DNA of 64,000 bases from Streptosporangium saharense. GTDB taxonomy: Bacteria > Actinomycetota > Actinomycetes > Streptosporangiales > Streptosporangiaceae. The notes beneath the pieces are model-generated. The model did not search any database, was not told the origin of the DNA, and worked only from the letters and a program-made list of their open reading frames with translations. Below, one piece after another: positions 39,003 through 47,363 of this stretch. The stretch lies in contig NZ_JACHJP010000001.1 in NCBI RefSeq assembly GCF_014203715.1, forward strand, positions 62,001 to 126,000, written 5' to 3'. The position numbers and the translations under genes were made by a program. Each line of letters starts with the position of its first letter. Position 1 is the first letter of the stretch.

Positions 39003-40433
39003 ATGTCCACCAAATCTGAACTCCAGCGGTCCATCGACGGTGGGGCCATCCCTCCCTTCGTCTACTGCTATCCGGTGCGTTCCTCCTATCGACCCCTGGA
39101 TCCGGAAAGGGCCGTCGAGGCCATCTGGGAAGAGGACCTGAGTCACTCGCCGACCCGTGAACTCAACCTCTACCTGCACGTTCCCTTCTGCAGGTACAAA
39201 TGCGGATTCTGCAACCTGTACACCGTCATCTCCGAGGACGCGGACGTGTACGACGCCTACACCGAGGCGCTGTGCGCGGACATCAGGCGGCACGCCCCCG
39301 TCATCCGTGACCGGCGATTACGGACGGTCTACATCGGCGGAGGGACGCCGAGCCTGTTGCACCGCCGCAACTTCGACCAGATCTTCGACACGCTGACCGA
39401 GGTCTACCCCAACTGGCGCAGCACCACGGAGGAGGTGGCGGTCGAGGCGACGCCCGACTCGATCGTCGACCGCCCCGACACCCTGCGCCACCTCATCGCA
39501 CGCGGCCTGACCAGGGTCAACATGGGAATCCAGTCCCTGAGGCCGCAGGAGATCCGCGAGGCCGGGCGCGGCCAGGCCAACGAGCGCACGGTCCGCAAGG
39601 CCATCGAGATCGTCAAGACGACGGAGCTGGCCAACCTCAGCACCGACCTGATCATGGGATTCGCCGGGCAGGACGACCAGTCCTGGCGTGAGTCGGTCGA
39701 CGAACTCGTCGAGCTGGCCCCGGAGACGATCAGCACCTACTTCCTGACGATCCGCCCGGACGCCTGGTTCTCCAAGACCGGGAGATACCGCTACATGCGC
39801 AACGGCGCCCTGTACGAGCGCTACGACTACGCGCAGGAGAAGCTCCTTTCGGCCGGGTACGTCCAGGAGTCCAACGTCCGCTACAAGAAGCCGGGACGCG
39901 GGGGCTACGTCCAGAAGGTCCTGCAGTTCCACGGCGTCCCCGTGCTCGGCCTCGGCTCGGGGGCGCGGACCTACACCAACACCGTGGACTACATCGTCGG
40001 CGGCAGCGCCAACCCCAACCTCGCCGAGGTCGGCGACTACATCAGGGGCGCCAACGCCGGGGTGCTCGCCCCCAGGGCCGGGTTCGTCTACGACGACGTC
40101 GAGCGCATCCGCAAGCGGCTCGCCCTCGACCTGTTCGACCTCAACCTGCGCGATCTCGACCGGTACGGCTACCGCGAGCACGCCCACCTGTTCGAGCCCG
40201 TCCTGCTCGCCGCCGAGGAACTCGGCCTGCTCACCCGCCTGCCCGGGGACCGGGTGCAGCTCACCAGGATCGGCTTCAAGTACCGCGACATCATCTCCTG
40301 GATGTTCTACTCCCCGGAGGTCGTGCGGCTCGACGAGGAGTTCTACCGGGAGCTGCACAACCAGAACTCCCGGGCCACCCGCCTGCTCGGCAACCCCTCG
40401 TTCATCTCCGGCCTGTCGTCGGCCGCGGTCTGA
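39003..40433 (+). CDS. HemW/HemN-like radical SAM enzyme
   Basis: 476 residues. The iron-sulfur motif is HVPFCRYKCGFCNLY with Cys63, Cys67 and Cys70; IGGGTPSLL and STDLIMGFAGQ are SAM-domain signatures of the HemN/HemW group. A HemN-type C-terminal domain is retained (about 370-440). In biosynthetic clusters, HemN-like proteins often act as class C radical SAM methyltransferases or cyclopropanases rather than coproporphyrinogen dehydrogenases, and no haem gene is nearby. It is the first gene of a ten-gene rightward run behind an operator-overlapped promoter. GGGAG precedes ATG 39003. Confidence 0.88.
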   Translation: MSTKSELQRSIDGGAIPPFVYCYPVRSSYRPLDPERAVEAIWEEDLSHSPTRELNLYLHVPFCRYKCGFCNLYTVISEDADVYDAYTEALCADIRRHAPVIRDRRLRTVYIGGGTPSLLHRRNFDQIFDTLTEVYPNWRSTTEEVAVEATPDSIVDRPDTLRHLIARGLTRVNMGIQSLRPQEIREAGRGQANERTVRKAIEIVKTTELANLSTDLIMGFAGQDDQSWRESVDELVELAPETISTYFLTIRPDAWFSKTGRYRYMRNGALYERYDYAQEKLLSAGYVQESNVRYKKPGRGGYVQKVLQFHGVPVLGLGSGARTYTNTVDYIVGGSANPNLAEVGDYIRGANAGVLAPRAGFVYDDVERIRKRLALDLFDLNLRDLDRYGYREHAHLFEPVLLAAEELGLLTRLPGDRVQLTRIGFKYRDIISWMFYSPEVVRLDEEFYRELHNQNSRATRLLGNPSFISGLSSAAV

Positions 40434-40444
40434 GGGGGGACGAG

Positions 40445-41626
40445 ATGCCGGTGCTCGCCGTACTCGGGGCCCACTGGGGTGACGAGGGCAAGGGAAAGAT
40501 CGCGGCGGCCCTCAGCAGGGACGCCCACGTGTGCGCGCGCTTCCAGGGTGGGCCGAACGCCGCCCACTCGGTGCTCGCGCCGGGCCGTACCGAACCGTGG
40601 GTGCTGCGCATGGTGCCCAGCGGCATCCTGAGCGGGGCCGTGGGGGTCGTCGGCGGTGGCTGTGTCATCGAGCCACGGATGCTGCTGAACGAGGTCGCGG
40701 CGCTGCGCGCGGCCTTCCCCGACGTGACGGACCGGCTGCGCGTCTCGCTGCGGGCGCACGTCATCACCGCCGAGCACCGGGAGGCCGACCGCTCGGGAAG
40801 CGGCGTGGGCAGCACCCGGATGGGAGTCGGCCTGGCCTACCGCGACAAGGCGGCGCGCACGGGGCTGCGGGTGCGGGACCTGCTGGCCGGTGGGGACCGG
40901 CTGCCCGCCGACCTGCGGCCCGTCGCCGAGGAGTTCGCCGACCTGCTCGGCGGCTGCTGCGTCGACGAGGTCACCTACCTGCGTGACCGGCTCGACGCCG
41001 GGGCGCGGGTGGTGGCCGAGGGGGCGCAGGGCAGCAGGCTGGACCTCGACCACGGCGACTACCCCTACGTGACCTCCAGCAACACCACGGTCGGGGCGGT
41101 CCTCACCGGCCTGGGCGTCGGCCCGAGGGACATCGCGAGCGTCCTGCTGGTCACCCCGGCCTACGTCACCAAGGTCGGCGGCGGTGAACTGCCCTCCCGG
41201 CTGTACGGCGAGCTCAACGCCGAGCTGCAGGAACGCGGGGAGGAACTCGACCGGGCGACCGACCTGATGCGTGACACCGGCTGGCTCGACGTCGGCTGGC
41301 TGCGCGCCGCCTGCCGGCTCAACCAGGCGGACGGGATCGTGATGACCAAGTTCGACGTGCTCGCGGGCTTCCCGTCGATCGGGCTCTACGACGAGGACAG
41401 GAACCCCGCCGTACGGATGGTCCCGGGGTGGAGCGCCGAGGACGTCGCCACCGCGTCCGGGGGTTCTGAGGCGCCGTACATCGCGGCCTACCTCGCCGAG
41501 GTCGAGCGTCGCTGCGCGACCCCGGTGGTCGCGGCGGGACGCGGGCAGGGGCTGGACGACTGGTGGTGGCGCGGCGACGAGAAGGACCTGTGGAGGTCGT
41601 CCGACCAGGCCATGGTCGTGGGCTGA
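40445..41626 (+). CDS. Adenylosuccinate synthetase-like enzyme (divergent paralogue)
   Basis: 393 residues, shorter than PurA (about 430). The GTP/IMP machinery is kept: WGDEGKGK with catalytic Asp13, His41 in GGPNAAHS, EGAQGSRLDLDHGDYPYVTSSNTT and TKFDVLAGF. The aspartate-binding loop, normally TTGRxRRxGW, reads ATDLMRDTGW (271-280), losing the conserved Gly-Arg, and GTTGRGIGPAY is changed to GSTRMGVGLAY. The enzyme probably still activates a 6-oxopurine nucleotide but may use a different amine donor. It lies 11 bases after the radical SAM gene and its stop overlaps the next start, so it belongs to the operon. Confidence 0.88.
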   Translation: MPVLAVLGAHWGDEGKGKIAAALSRDAHVCARFQGGPNAAHSVLAPGRTEPWVLRMVPSGILSGAVGVVGGGCVIEPRMLLNEVAALRAAFPDVTDRLRVSLRAHVITAEHREADRSGSGVGSTRMGVGLAYRDKAARTGLRVRDLLAGGDRLPADLRPVAEEFADLLGGCCVDEVTYLRDRLDAGARVVAEGAQGSRLDLDHGDYPYVTSSNTTVGAVLTGLGVGPRDIASVLLVTPAYVTKVGGGELPSRLYGELNAELQERGEELDRATDLMRDTGWLDVGWLRAACRLNQADGIVMTKFDVLAGFPSIGLYDEDRNPAVRMVPGWSAEDVATASGGSEAPYIAAYLAEVERRCATPVVAAGRGQGLDDWWWRGDEKDLWRSSDQAMVVG

Positions 41627-42660
41627 TGATCGAGGTCGACGTGGGCGAGGCCGTACTCGGCAACCTGCGGATCGGGATCAGCCCGCTGTGGGAGACGGTC
41701 GCGAGCCTGTCGCTGCTCAGCAGGCGGGACGCGTGCCCGTGGCCGTACACCGTGTGGGCCAGGAACGCCAGACAGGCGCTCGGCAGGGGACGCGGGGGCG
41801 AGGCGCTGGCGTGGTTCGCCGGGGTCGGGCTCCCGCTGCCCGCCTTCCTCACGCCGGTTCCGCCGCCCACGGCGGCCGGGATCGACGAGGAACTCGACGC
41901 GCTGCGGGCCGTACCCGAGGAGACGGTCAGGCAGGAGCTGGCCCGCCGGTATCCGTCGGGGACGCCGGAGCCGTTCGCCCGGTTCGCGAAGGAGCCGGGG
42001 GAGGCGCTCGACCGGTACGCGGACCTGATCCAGGACTACTGGACGGCCACGGTCGCGCCGTACTGGTCGGCCATGCGGCCCGTCCTCGACCAGGAGGTGC
42101 TGCTCCAGGCCAGGGTGCTGGCCACCGCGGGCGGTGAGGCCGTGCTCGGCAGGCTCGGCGGGCGGCTGCGCTGGGACCGGCCGACCCTGAGCCTCAACGA
42201 CTCCTCGCCCTCCCGGCGTGAGGTACGGCGCGCGCGCAGGCTGGTTCTGGTCCCGCTGCTCTTCGCCAGGGGCACGCCGCTGTGCGTCACCGGTTCGCAC
42301 GGCGAGGACGAGGTGGCGGTCGCCTACCAGGCGCGCGGCTCCGCCGTACTGGCCGGGGGGCGGGCCTCGGGGGCGGTCAGGCAGGACGCCGAGCCGGAGC
42401 GCGGTGACCGGCTGGCGATCCTGGTGGGACGCGGCAGGGCCGCCATCGTCAGGGCGCTGGCGGTTCCCACCACGACCTCGGTGCTCGCCACAACCCTTGG
42501 CCTGGCGGCGAGCACGGTCTCGGAACACCTCACGGCGTTGGTCGCCGCGGGCGTGGTGCAAAGGCATCGAATCGGTGTACGTGTGATGTACGAGCTGAAC
42601 CGGTCGGGCCGGGCATTACTGGAGTATCTCGACAACGAGACCGTGCACCCGGCCGCCTGA
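41626..42660 (+). CDS. ArsR/DUF5937-type HTH transcriptional regulator
   Basis: 344 residues. The N-terminal two-thirds (VLGNLRIGISPLWETVASLSLLSRR...WFAGVGLPLPAFLTP) is the sensor-like region common to actinobacterial DUF5937 regulators. The C terminus is an ArsR-like winged helix: GRGRAAIVRALAVPTTTSVLATTLGLAASTVSEHLTALVAAGVVQRHRIGVRVMYELNRSG. The ATG overlaps the stop of the PurA-like gene (TGATG), so it is translationally coupled. It is one candidate to bind the TCATACGTAT sites, although ArsR family operators vary. Confidence 0.85.
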   Translation: MIEVDVGEAVLGNLRIGISPLWETVASLSLLSRRDACPWPYTVWARNARQALGRGRGGEALAWFAGVGLPLPAFLTPVPPPTAAGIDEELDALRAVPEETVRQELARRYPSGTPEPFARFAKEPGEALDRYADLIQDYWTATVAPYWSAMRPVLDQEVLLQARVLATAGGEAVLGRLGGRLRWDRPTLSLNDSSPSRREVRRARRLVLVPLLFARGTPLCVTGSHGEDEVAVAYQARGSAVLAGGRASGAVRQDAEPERGDRLAILVGRGRAAIVRALAVPTTTSVLATTLGLAASTVSEHLTALVAAGVVQRHRIGVRVMYELNRSGRALLEYLDNETVHPAA

Positions 42661-42685
42661 CGCCTGTTCCAGGAAGGACCACCGC

Positions 42686-43195
42686 ATGCCACCGATGACA
42701 CCGTCCCTGATCGCCGACGAGAAGACCACGCTGCACGCCTTCCTGCGCTACCTGCGGGAGTCCGTGATCGCCAAGACGACGGGCGTGAACGACGAGCAGG
42801 CCGCGAAGGAGCTCGTCCCCTCGGGCAAGAGCCTGCTCGCGCTGCTCAAGCACCTGACGGTGATGGAGCTCGGCTGGGTGAGCTGGGCCTACGCGGGCGT
42901 CGACCTGCCCTCTGAGCTGTGCGACCAGGAGGTACGGCCCGGCGAGACGGCAGAGGAGGTGATCGCCGCATACCTCGCCGCCGCGGAGCGCTCCGACGCC
43001 GTCATCGACGCCTGCGCGTCCCTGGACACCCCGGGCGTGCGCACGCTGCGCCCGACCGCCCCGGCCACGCCGACCCTGCGCTGGGTGCTGACCCACCTCA
43101 TCGAGGACACGGCCCGGCACACCGGCCACGCCGACGTGCTCAGGGAGCAGATCGACGGGCTCGCCGGGAACTGGAAGGGCAACACGCGGTGGTGA
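42686..43195 (+). CDS. DinB family protein
   Basis: 169 residues with the four-helix DinB/DUF664 fold: EKTTLHAFLRYLRESVIAKTTGV, SLLALLKHLTVMELGWVSWAY and LRWVLTHLIEDTARHTGHADVLREQIDG. The His residues in KHLTVMELGW, THLIEDTARHTGHAD match the metal-binding triad of the family. Related proteins act as thiol-dependent transferases (mycothiol/bacillithiol S-transferase-like). It sits inside the ten-gene run, 25 bases after the regulator and overlapping the next gene, so it may protect against or process a reactive intermediate. Confidence 0.88.
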   Translation: MPPMTPSLIADEKTTLHAFLRYLRESVIAKTTGVNDEQAAKELVPSGKSLLALLKHLTVMELGWVSWAYAGVDLPSELCDQEVRPGETAEEVIAAYLAAAERSDAVIDACASLDTPGVRTLRPTAPATPTLRWVLTHLIEDTARHTGHADVLREQIDGLAGNWKGNTRW

Positions 43196-44958
43196 ACGGC
43201 CCGCGCGAGGTGGAGACCGTCTTCACCGAGGGGCACGTCGAGCTGCTCGACTGGGTGGGCGGCCCGGTGCTGGCCGACCAGGACGACAAGGGCGTGCTGC
43301 TCACCGGCCCGGACGGTACGGCGCGCAGGATCGACGACGGGGCCGACGTCACGGTCTTCACCGGGGACGAGGCCGCCTTCCTCTCGGTCACCCGGGACGG
43401 CACGACGCTGCGGGCCGTCCAACGGCCCCTGCGCGGCGACCAGGTCGCGTGGGAGGCTCCCCTCGAAGGGGCGGCCTCGCGGGGATGGACGCCGTTGGAC
43501 GCCCTGCCGGGCCGTTCCGTCGGCGGGACCCGGGGCGTCGCGCTGGTCGTGGAGACCGACACGGGCGCCCAGGCGATCCTTGAGACGTTCCCCGGGGGAA
43601 CCGGACGAATCCACCCCAACCGATGGCCCAACGAGTCGCCGGTGCACGTGGACGGCGGCCTGAACCTGGCCGTGACCCAGCTCTACGACGCCCCCGACCG
43701 GCCGGTGCTGCACGTGTGGCCCCTGGAGCCGGACGCCGTGGAGCCCGTGGAGCGACGGGTCGCGGGACGCTGGCTCGACGTCAGGGACGGCCTCGCGCTT
43801 CTCGACCGCGACGGCAGGCCGGTGACGTGGCGGCCCGGCACCGACGTCGTCACCGACGAGCCCCGGCCTGAGGGAGAGCTTGTCGACGCGCGCTTCCTCG
43901 GACCGGGCACGGACACGATCGCCATGGTCGTCACCTCCGAAGGAGCCGACCGGCTGGTGGTCGTCGATCGCGCGGGCGGGGCGCTGCGGGCCGTACCGCT
44001 GCCGCCGGGGCGGGTGCGGGTCTGCTCCGCGCACAGCGGCGGCGTCGGGCTGCACCTGACCTCGGTGGTGAACGGCAGCGTGTGGGCCTGGCTGGCACCG
44101 GACGGCACCACGCGCACCGCCCCGGGAGAGGTCCCGCCGCTCGGCGGGGGCGCCGGGTACGGCCACCGCCGGCAGGGCGCGACCCCGTTCCACGCCCACC
44201 TGCCGGGAGGCAGGCCGAAGGGCGTGGTGATCTCCCTGCACGGCGGCCCGGAGATCGTCGAACGGGACGAACTCCGCTATGACGGCCTCTACCGGAGACT
44301 CCTGGAACGCGGGATCGCGGTCCTGGCGGTCAACTACGCGGGCTCGTCCGGCTACGGGCCCGCGCACACCCGGCGCGCGTGGCGGGCGTGGGAGACGACC
44401 CTCAGGGAGGACCTGACGGCCTGCCTGGCGTTCGCGGAACAGAAGGGCGTGCCCCGGGAGCGGACGATCCTGCTCGGCGCCAGCTTCGGCGGCGGCCTCG
44501 CGCTGCTCGGCAACGCGCTCCTGCCCGGTCTGGCCGGGGTCGTCGCCTGCTCGCCCCTGGTCGACCTGGTGCGGCACGTGCGCAGGATGACCGAGGAGGA
44601 CCCCCGCTGCCGGAGCTGGTTCGCCCGCAGGTTCGGCGACCTGACCGCCGAGGACGCGCGCGCCCCCCTCGATCCGGTACGGCTGGCCGCCCCCGAGGGC
44701 GGTCCCGTCCTCCTCATCCAGGGCGACCGTGACCCGATCTCCAGCCTTGGGGACGTCCAGGCTCTCGCGCGGCTGGCGGCCGAACGCGGCCTGCCCTGGG
44801 AACTGGTCGTCGAACGGGGCGTCGGCCACCGGCCCGTCACCCTCGCCCAGGCGCTGACCCGGCACCGCAACCTCATGGAGGGCCTGGAGAAGTTGGCCGG
44901 TCAGTGGGGGCATTCGGCTGGAACCGAATTCCTTGTTCGGCCAACGGAGGCGACCTAG
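43192..44958 (+). CDS. S9 (prolyl oligopeptidase family) peptidase
   Basis: 588 residues from GTG 43192, which overlaps the DinB stop (another GTG is at 43189). A beta-propeller-like N-terminal half is followed by an alpha/beta hydrolase with VISLHGGPEIVERDELRYDGLYRRLLERGIAVLAVNYAGSSGYG, nucleophile GASFGGGLALLG, acid IQGDRDPISS and His RGVGHRPVT. It is cytoplasmic. It immediately precedes a short Pro-rich peptide gene (43 bases), so it is a plausible maturation or degrading peptidase for that peptide. This link is inferred from position and from the family's preference for Pro-containing peptides. Confidence 0.9.
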   Translation: MNGPREVETVFTEGHVELLDWVGGPVLADQDDKGVLLTGPDGTARRIDDGADVTVFTGDEAAFLSVTRDGTTLRAVQRPLRGDQVAWEAPLEGAASRGWTPLDALPGRSVGGTRGVALVVETDTGAQAILETFPGGTGRIHPNRWPNESPVHVDGGLNLAVTQLYDAPDRPVLHVWPLEPDAVEPVERRVAGRWLDVRDGLALLDRDGRPVTWRPGTDVVTDEPRPEGELVDARFLGPGTDTIAMVVTSEGADRLVVVDRAGGALRAVPLPPGRVRVCSAHSGGVGLHLTSVVNGSVWAWLAPDGTTRTAPGEVPPLGGGAGYGHRRQGATPFHAHLPGGRPKGVVISLHGGPEIVERDELRYDGLYRRLLERGIAVLAVNYAGSSGYGPAHTRRAWRAWETTLREDLTACLAFAEQKGVPRERTILLGASFGGGLALLGNALLPGLAGVVACSPLVDLVRHVRRMTEEDPRCRSWFARRFGDLTAEDARAPLDPVRLAAPEGGPVLLIQGDRDPISSLGDVQALARLAAERGLPWELVVERGVGHRPVTLAQALTRHRNLMEGLEKLAGQWGHSAGTEFLVRPTEAT

Positions 44959-45001
44959 GGTCACGGTGGCGATCCACTGTCCGCCGAGTCCGGGAGGTCC
45001 C

Positions 45002-45145
45002 GTGAAGCCCTACGTCAGGCCGAAGCCCATGCCCGAGGAACCTCAGGAAGAGGCCTCCTCAGAGCCCCCGAAGCCCCTCAAGCCGTACGTCAAGCCGCAG
45101 GCCAGGCAGGTCGCCTACAACACGGTGCTGCGCGTGGTCGCCTGA
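45002..45145 (+). CDS. 47-residue Lys/Pro/Glu-rich peptide, candidate precursor or scaffold
   Basis: GTG 45002 follows GGGAGG at 4 bases. The peptide starts MKPYVRPKPMPEEP, has an acidic middle (QEEASSEPP) and repeats the opening as KPLKPYVKPQ at residues 24-33 before a tail ending NTVLRVVA. The YVRP and YVKP elements fit the YxxP recognition motif that PqqD-type domains read in lasso-peptide leaders. A lasso core is not evident: no Gly/Ala/Ser/Cys followed by Asp/Glu at the ring position. It lies 35 bases before an asparagine-synthetase homologue and upstream of a PqqD protein. I infer a RiPP precursor or carrier peptide. Confidence 0.75.
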   Translation: MKPYVRPKPMPEEPQEEASSEPPKPLKPYVKPQARQVAYNTVLRVVA

Positions 45146-45179
45146 CCAGGACCTTTCCCGACCGACCCCCGAGGTGTAC

Positions 45180-47363
45180 ATGTGCGGCCTGGCAGGTCTG
45201 GCCCGTATCGACGGCGGCCATACGGACGCCACGACAGACGCCCTCCTGGAACGGATGGCGCGGATCATCGCCCATCGCGGCCCCGACGACCGGGAGTTGC
45301 TGCGGCAGGGGCCGGTCGGCCTCGCCTTCACCAGGCTCTCCCTGGTCGATCCCGAGAGCGGCGGCCAGCCGCTCACGACGGAGGACGGCGACCTCGTCCT
45401 GATCGCCAACGGCGAGGTCTACAACCACCGTGAGCTGGCCGCCAAACTGCCCCCGGGCACCCGGCTCAGGGGAGGCTCCGACTGCGAGGTGCTCCTGCAC
45501 CTGTACCGCGAGCGGGGCGACGCCTTCCTCGACGAGGTCCGCGGCATGTTCGCCATCGTGCTGTGGGACCGCCGCAGGGACCGGCTCGTCCTGGCCCGCG
45601 ACCGGTTCGGGATCAAACCGCTCTACTACCACCGTGACGGCCGTCGCATCGTGTTCGCCTCGGAGATCAAGGCGCTGTTCGCCGACCCGGCGACGCCGCG
45701 GACCCTGGACTGGGAACAGGCGCTCACCCACCCCATGCTCAGCGCCGCGCCGTACCCGCACCGGGCCGAGACGCCGAGCACCTGGTTCGGCGGGATCGAG
45801 TGCGTCCCCGCGGGCCGGATCGTGCAGATCGACCTGGCGGACGGGACGACCAGGGAGCACCGCTACTGGTCGCTGCCGACGGCCGACACGGACGCCTCGG
45901 AGGAGGAGTTCGTCCGGCGCTACGGCGAGCTGCTCGCCGAGTCCGTGGCCGAGTGCGCCACCGCCGACGCCGAACTCGGGCTCTTCCTCAGCGGCGGCGT
46001 TGACTCCGCTGCCGTCGCCGCGCTGGCCACGCCGTACGCGGGACGGCTGCACACCTTCACCGTGCTGTCGGCGAGCACCTACCGCAACGGCGACGCCGAG
46101 CACGCCTCCTGGCTCGCCGGGAAGCTCGGGCTGCCCAACCACCAGGTGTGCTTCGAGGCGGAGCGCGTCCCCTCCCCGCAGGAGTGGAAACGGCTGCTGT
46201 GGCTGATGGAGCACCCGCAGTGCGGCCCCGAGCAGTACTACAAGCACGAGCTGCACCGCTACGCCAAACAGGCCAGGCCCGAACTGCGCGGCATGCTCCT
46301 GGGGGCCGCCAGTGACGAGTTCAACGGCGGCTACTCGGCGGACTACAGCGGGGGCGGCGGCTGGGACGACTTCGTCGCCACCCTCGACACCATGGCGTGC
46401 GCGGGCGCCCTGCGGACCAGGCCCGACCTGGCGCCCTGGTGGACGCGGACCGAGGTGCCCCTGCTCGCCAGGGACGTGCTCGGCGTGCGGGAGGACCCCT
46501 ACCGGGCCTACCTGGCGGGCGAGTACAGCAAGATCCAGCAGTACAACTGCTGGCACGAGGACCGTACGGCCGCGGGCAGCGGCATCGAGGCCCGGGTGCC
46601 CTTCCTCGACCACCGGCTCGTCGAGCTGGTCGTCTCCGTCCCGCCGAGCCGTAGGAAACGGCTGCTGTGGGACAAGACGATCCTGCGGGAGAGCATGCGG
46701 GGCGTGCTGCCCGACAGGATCACCGGCCGGGAGAAGGTCCCCTTCTTCTACGGCGAGGGCCAGCATCACACCCACTGGCTCTTCCTGCGGATGCTGCGCC
46801 GGGACGGGGCCGCGCTCGTCGAGGAGGCCCTGGCGGCGCCGGGCGCGTCCGGGGTGCTGGACGGCCCCGCCGTACGAGGACTGCTGGGGTCGCTGACCGA
46901 GCGGAGCGACCTGGCCCAGGTCGAGATCCTGCTGCGCCTGGTGAACCTGGGGCTGCTGGCCCAGATGGTCGCCGACCTTCCCCCGCCCGTGGTGAACATG
47001 TCGGCAGGTTCCGTCCCCGTCGCCCTCGACCCCGGGGACCGGGAGCGGACGGAGGAGATCCTCGGCTGCGCGCCCTCCGTCGAGGTGGGGTCGGTGCCCA
47101 CCACGGCCGACGGGTTCCTCCTACTCGCCGACGCCATGACCGAGGGAACCTGGTACGTCGCCCTGGACGGCGCCGTCCAGTACGTGCTGGAGCGGGACGA
47201 CGACTGGCTCGACCTGCTGCGTTCCGTTGACGGCGTCCGCTCGGTCGCGGGCATCGCCGAGCTGACCGGCCGGTCCCCGGAGCAGGTGGTACGGCAGGTC
47301 GCCGAGGCCGTCGAACGAGGACTGCTGCGACTGACCGAGGAAGGCGTGAGCCATGCGGGTTGA
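45180..47363 (+). CDS. Glutamine-dependent asparagine synthetase homologue with C-terminal PqqD-like extension
   Basis: 727 residues. ATG 45180 puts Cys2 at the mature N terminus (MCGLAG), as needed for the glutaminase; the upstream GTG 45174 would bury it. Ntn amidotransferase (1-200) is followed by the synthetase domain with the pyrophosphate loop LFLSGGVDSAAVAAL and GSGIEARVPFLDHRLVE. AsnB proteins end near residue 610-640; here about 100 more residues end in a helical PqqD-like piece (LLRSVDGVRSVAGIAELTGRSPEQVVRQVAEAVERGLLRL). In RiPP clusters such enzymes adenylate carboxylates to form amides. It follows the peptide gene and overlaps the nucleotidyltransferase start. Confidence 0.9.
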   Translation: MCGLAGLARIDGGHTDATTDALLERMARIIAHRGPDDRELLRQGPVGLAFTRLSLVDPESGGQPLTTEDGDLVLIANGEVYNHRELAAKLPPGTRLRGGSDCEVLLHLYRERGDAFLDEVRGMFAIVLWDRRRDRLVLARDRFGIKPLYYHRDGRRIVFASEIKALFADPATPRTLDWEQALTHPMLSAAPYPHRAETPSTWFGGIECVPAGRIVQIDLADGTTREHRYWSLPTADTDASEEEFVRRYGELLAESVAECATADAELGLFLSGGVDSAAVAALATPYAGRLHTFTVLSASTYRNGDAEHASWLAGKLGLPNHQVCFEAERVPSPQEWKRLLWLMEHPQCGPEQYYKHELHRYAKQARPELRGMLLGAASDEFNGGYSADYSGGGGWDDFVATLDTMACAGALRTRPDLAPWWTRTEVPLLARDVLGVREDPYRAYLAGEYSKIQQYNCWHEDRTAAGSGIEARVPFLDHRLVELVVSVPPSRRKRLLWDKTILRESMRGVLPDRITGREKVPFFYGEGQHHTHWLFLRMLRRDGAALVEEALAAPGASGVLDGPAVRGLLGSLTERSDLAQVEILLRLVNLGLLAQMVADLPPPVVNMSAGSVPVALDPGDRERTEEILGCAPSVEVGSVPTTADGFLLLADAMTEGTWYVALDGAVQYVLERDDDWLDLLRSVDGVRSVAGIAELTGRSPEQVVRQVAEAVERGLLRLTEEGVSHAG

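Noticed and set aside
38899-39141. Short frame MMKLTCKPVCGLLG overlapping the radical SAM start, as a precursor peptide
   Set aside because: No ribosome site, AT-rich codon use unlike the neighbours, starts at the promoter -10, and runs out of frame into the radical SAM gene.
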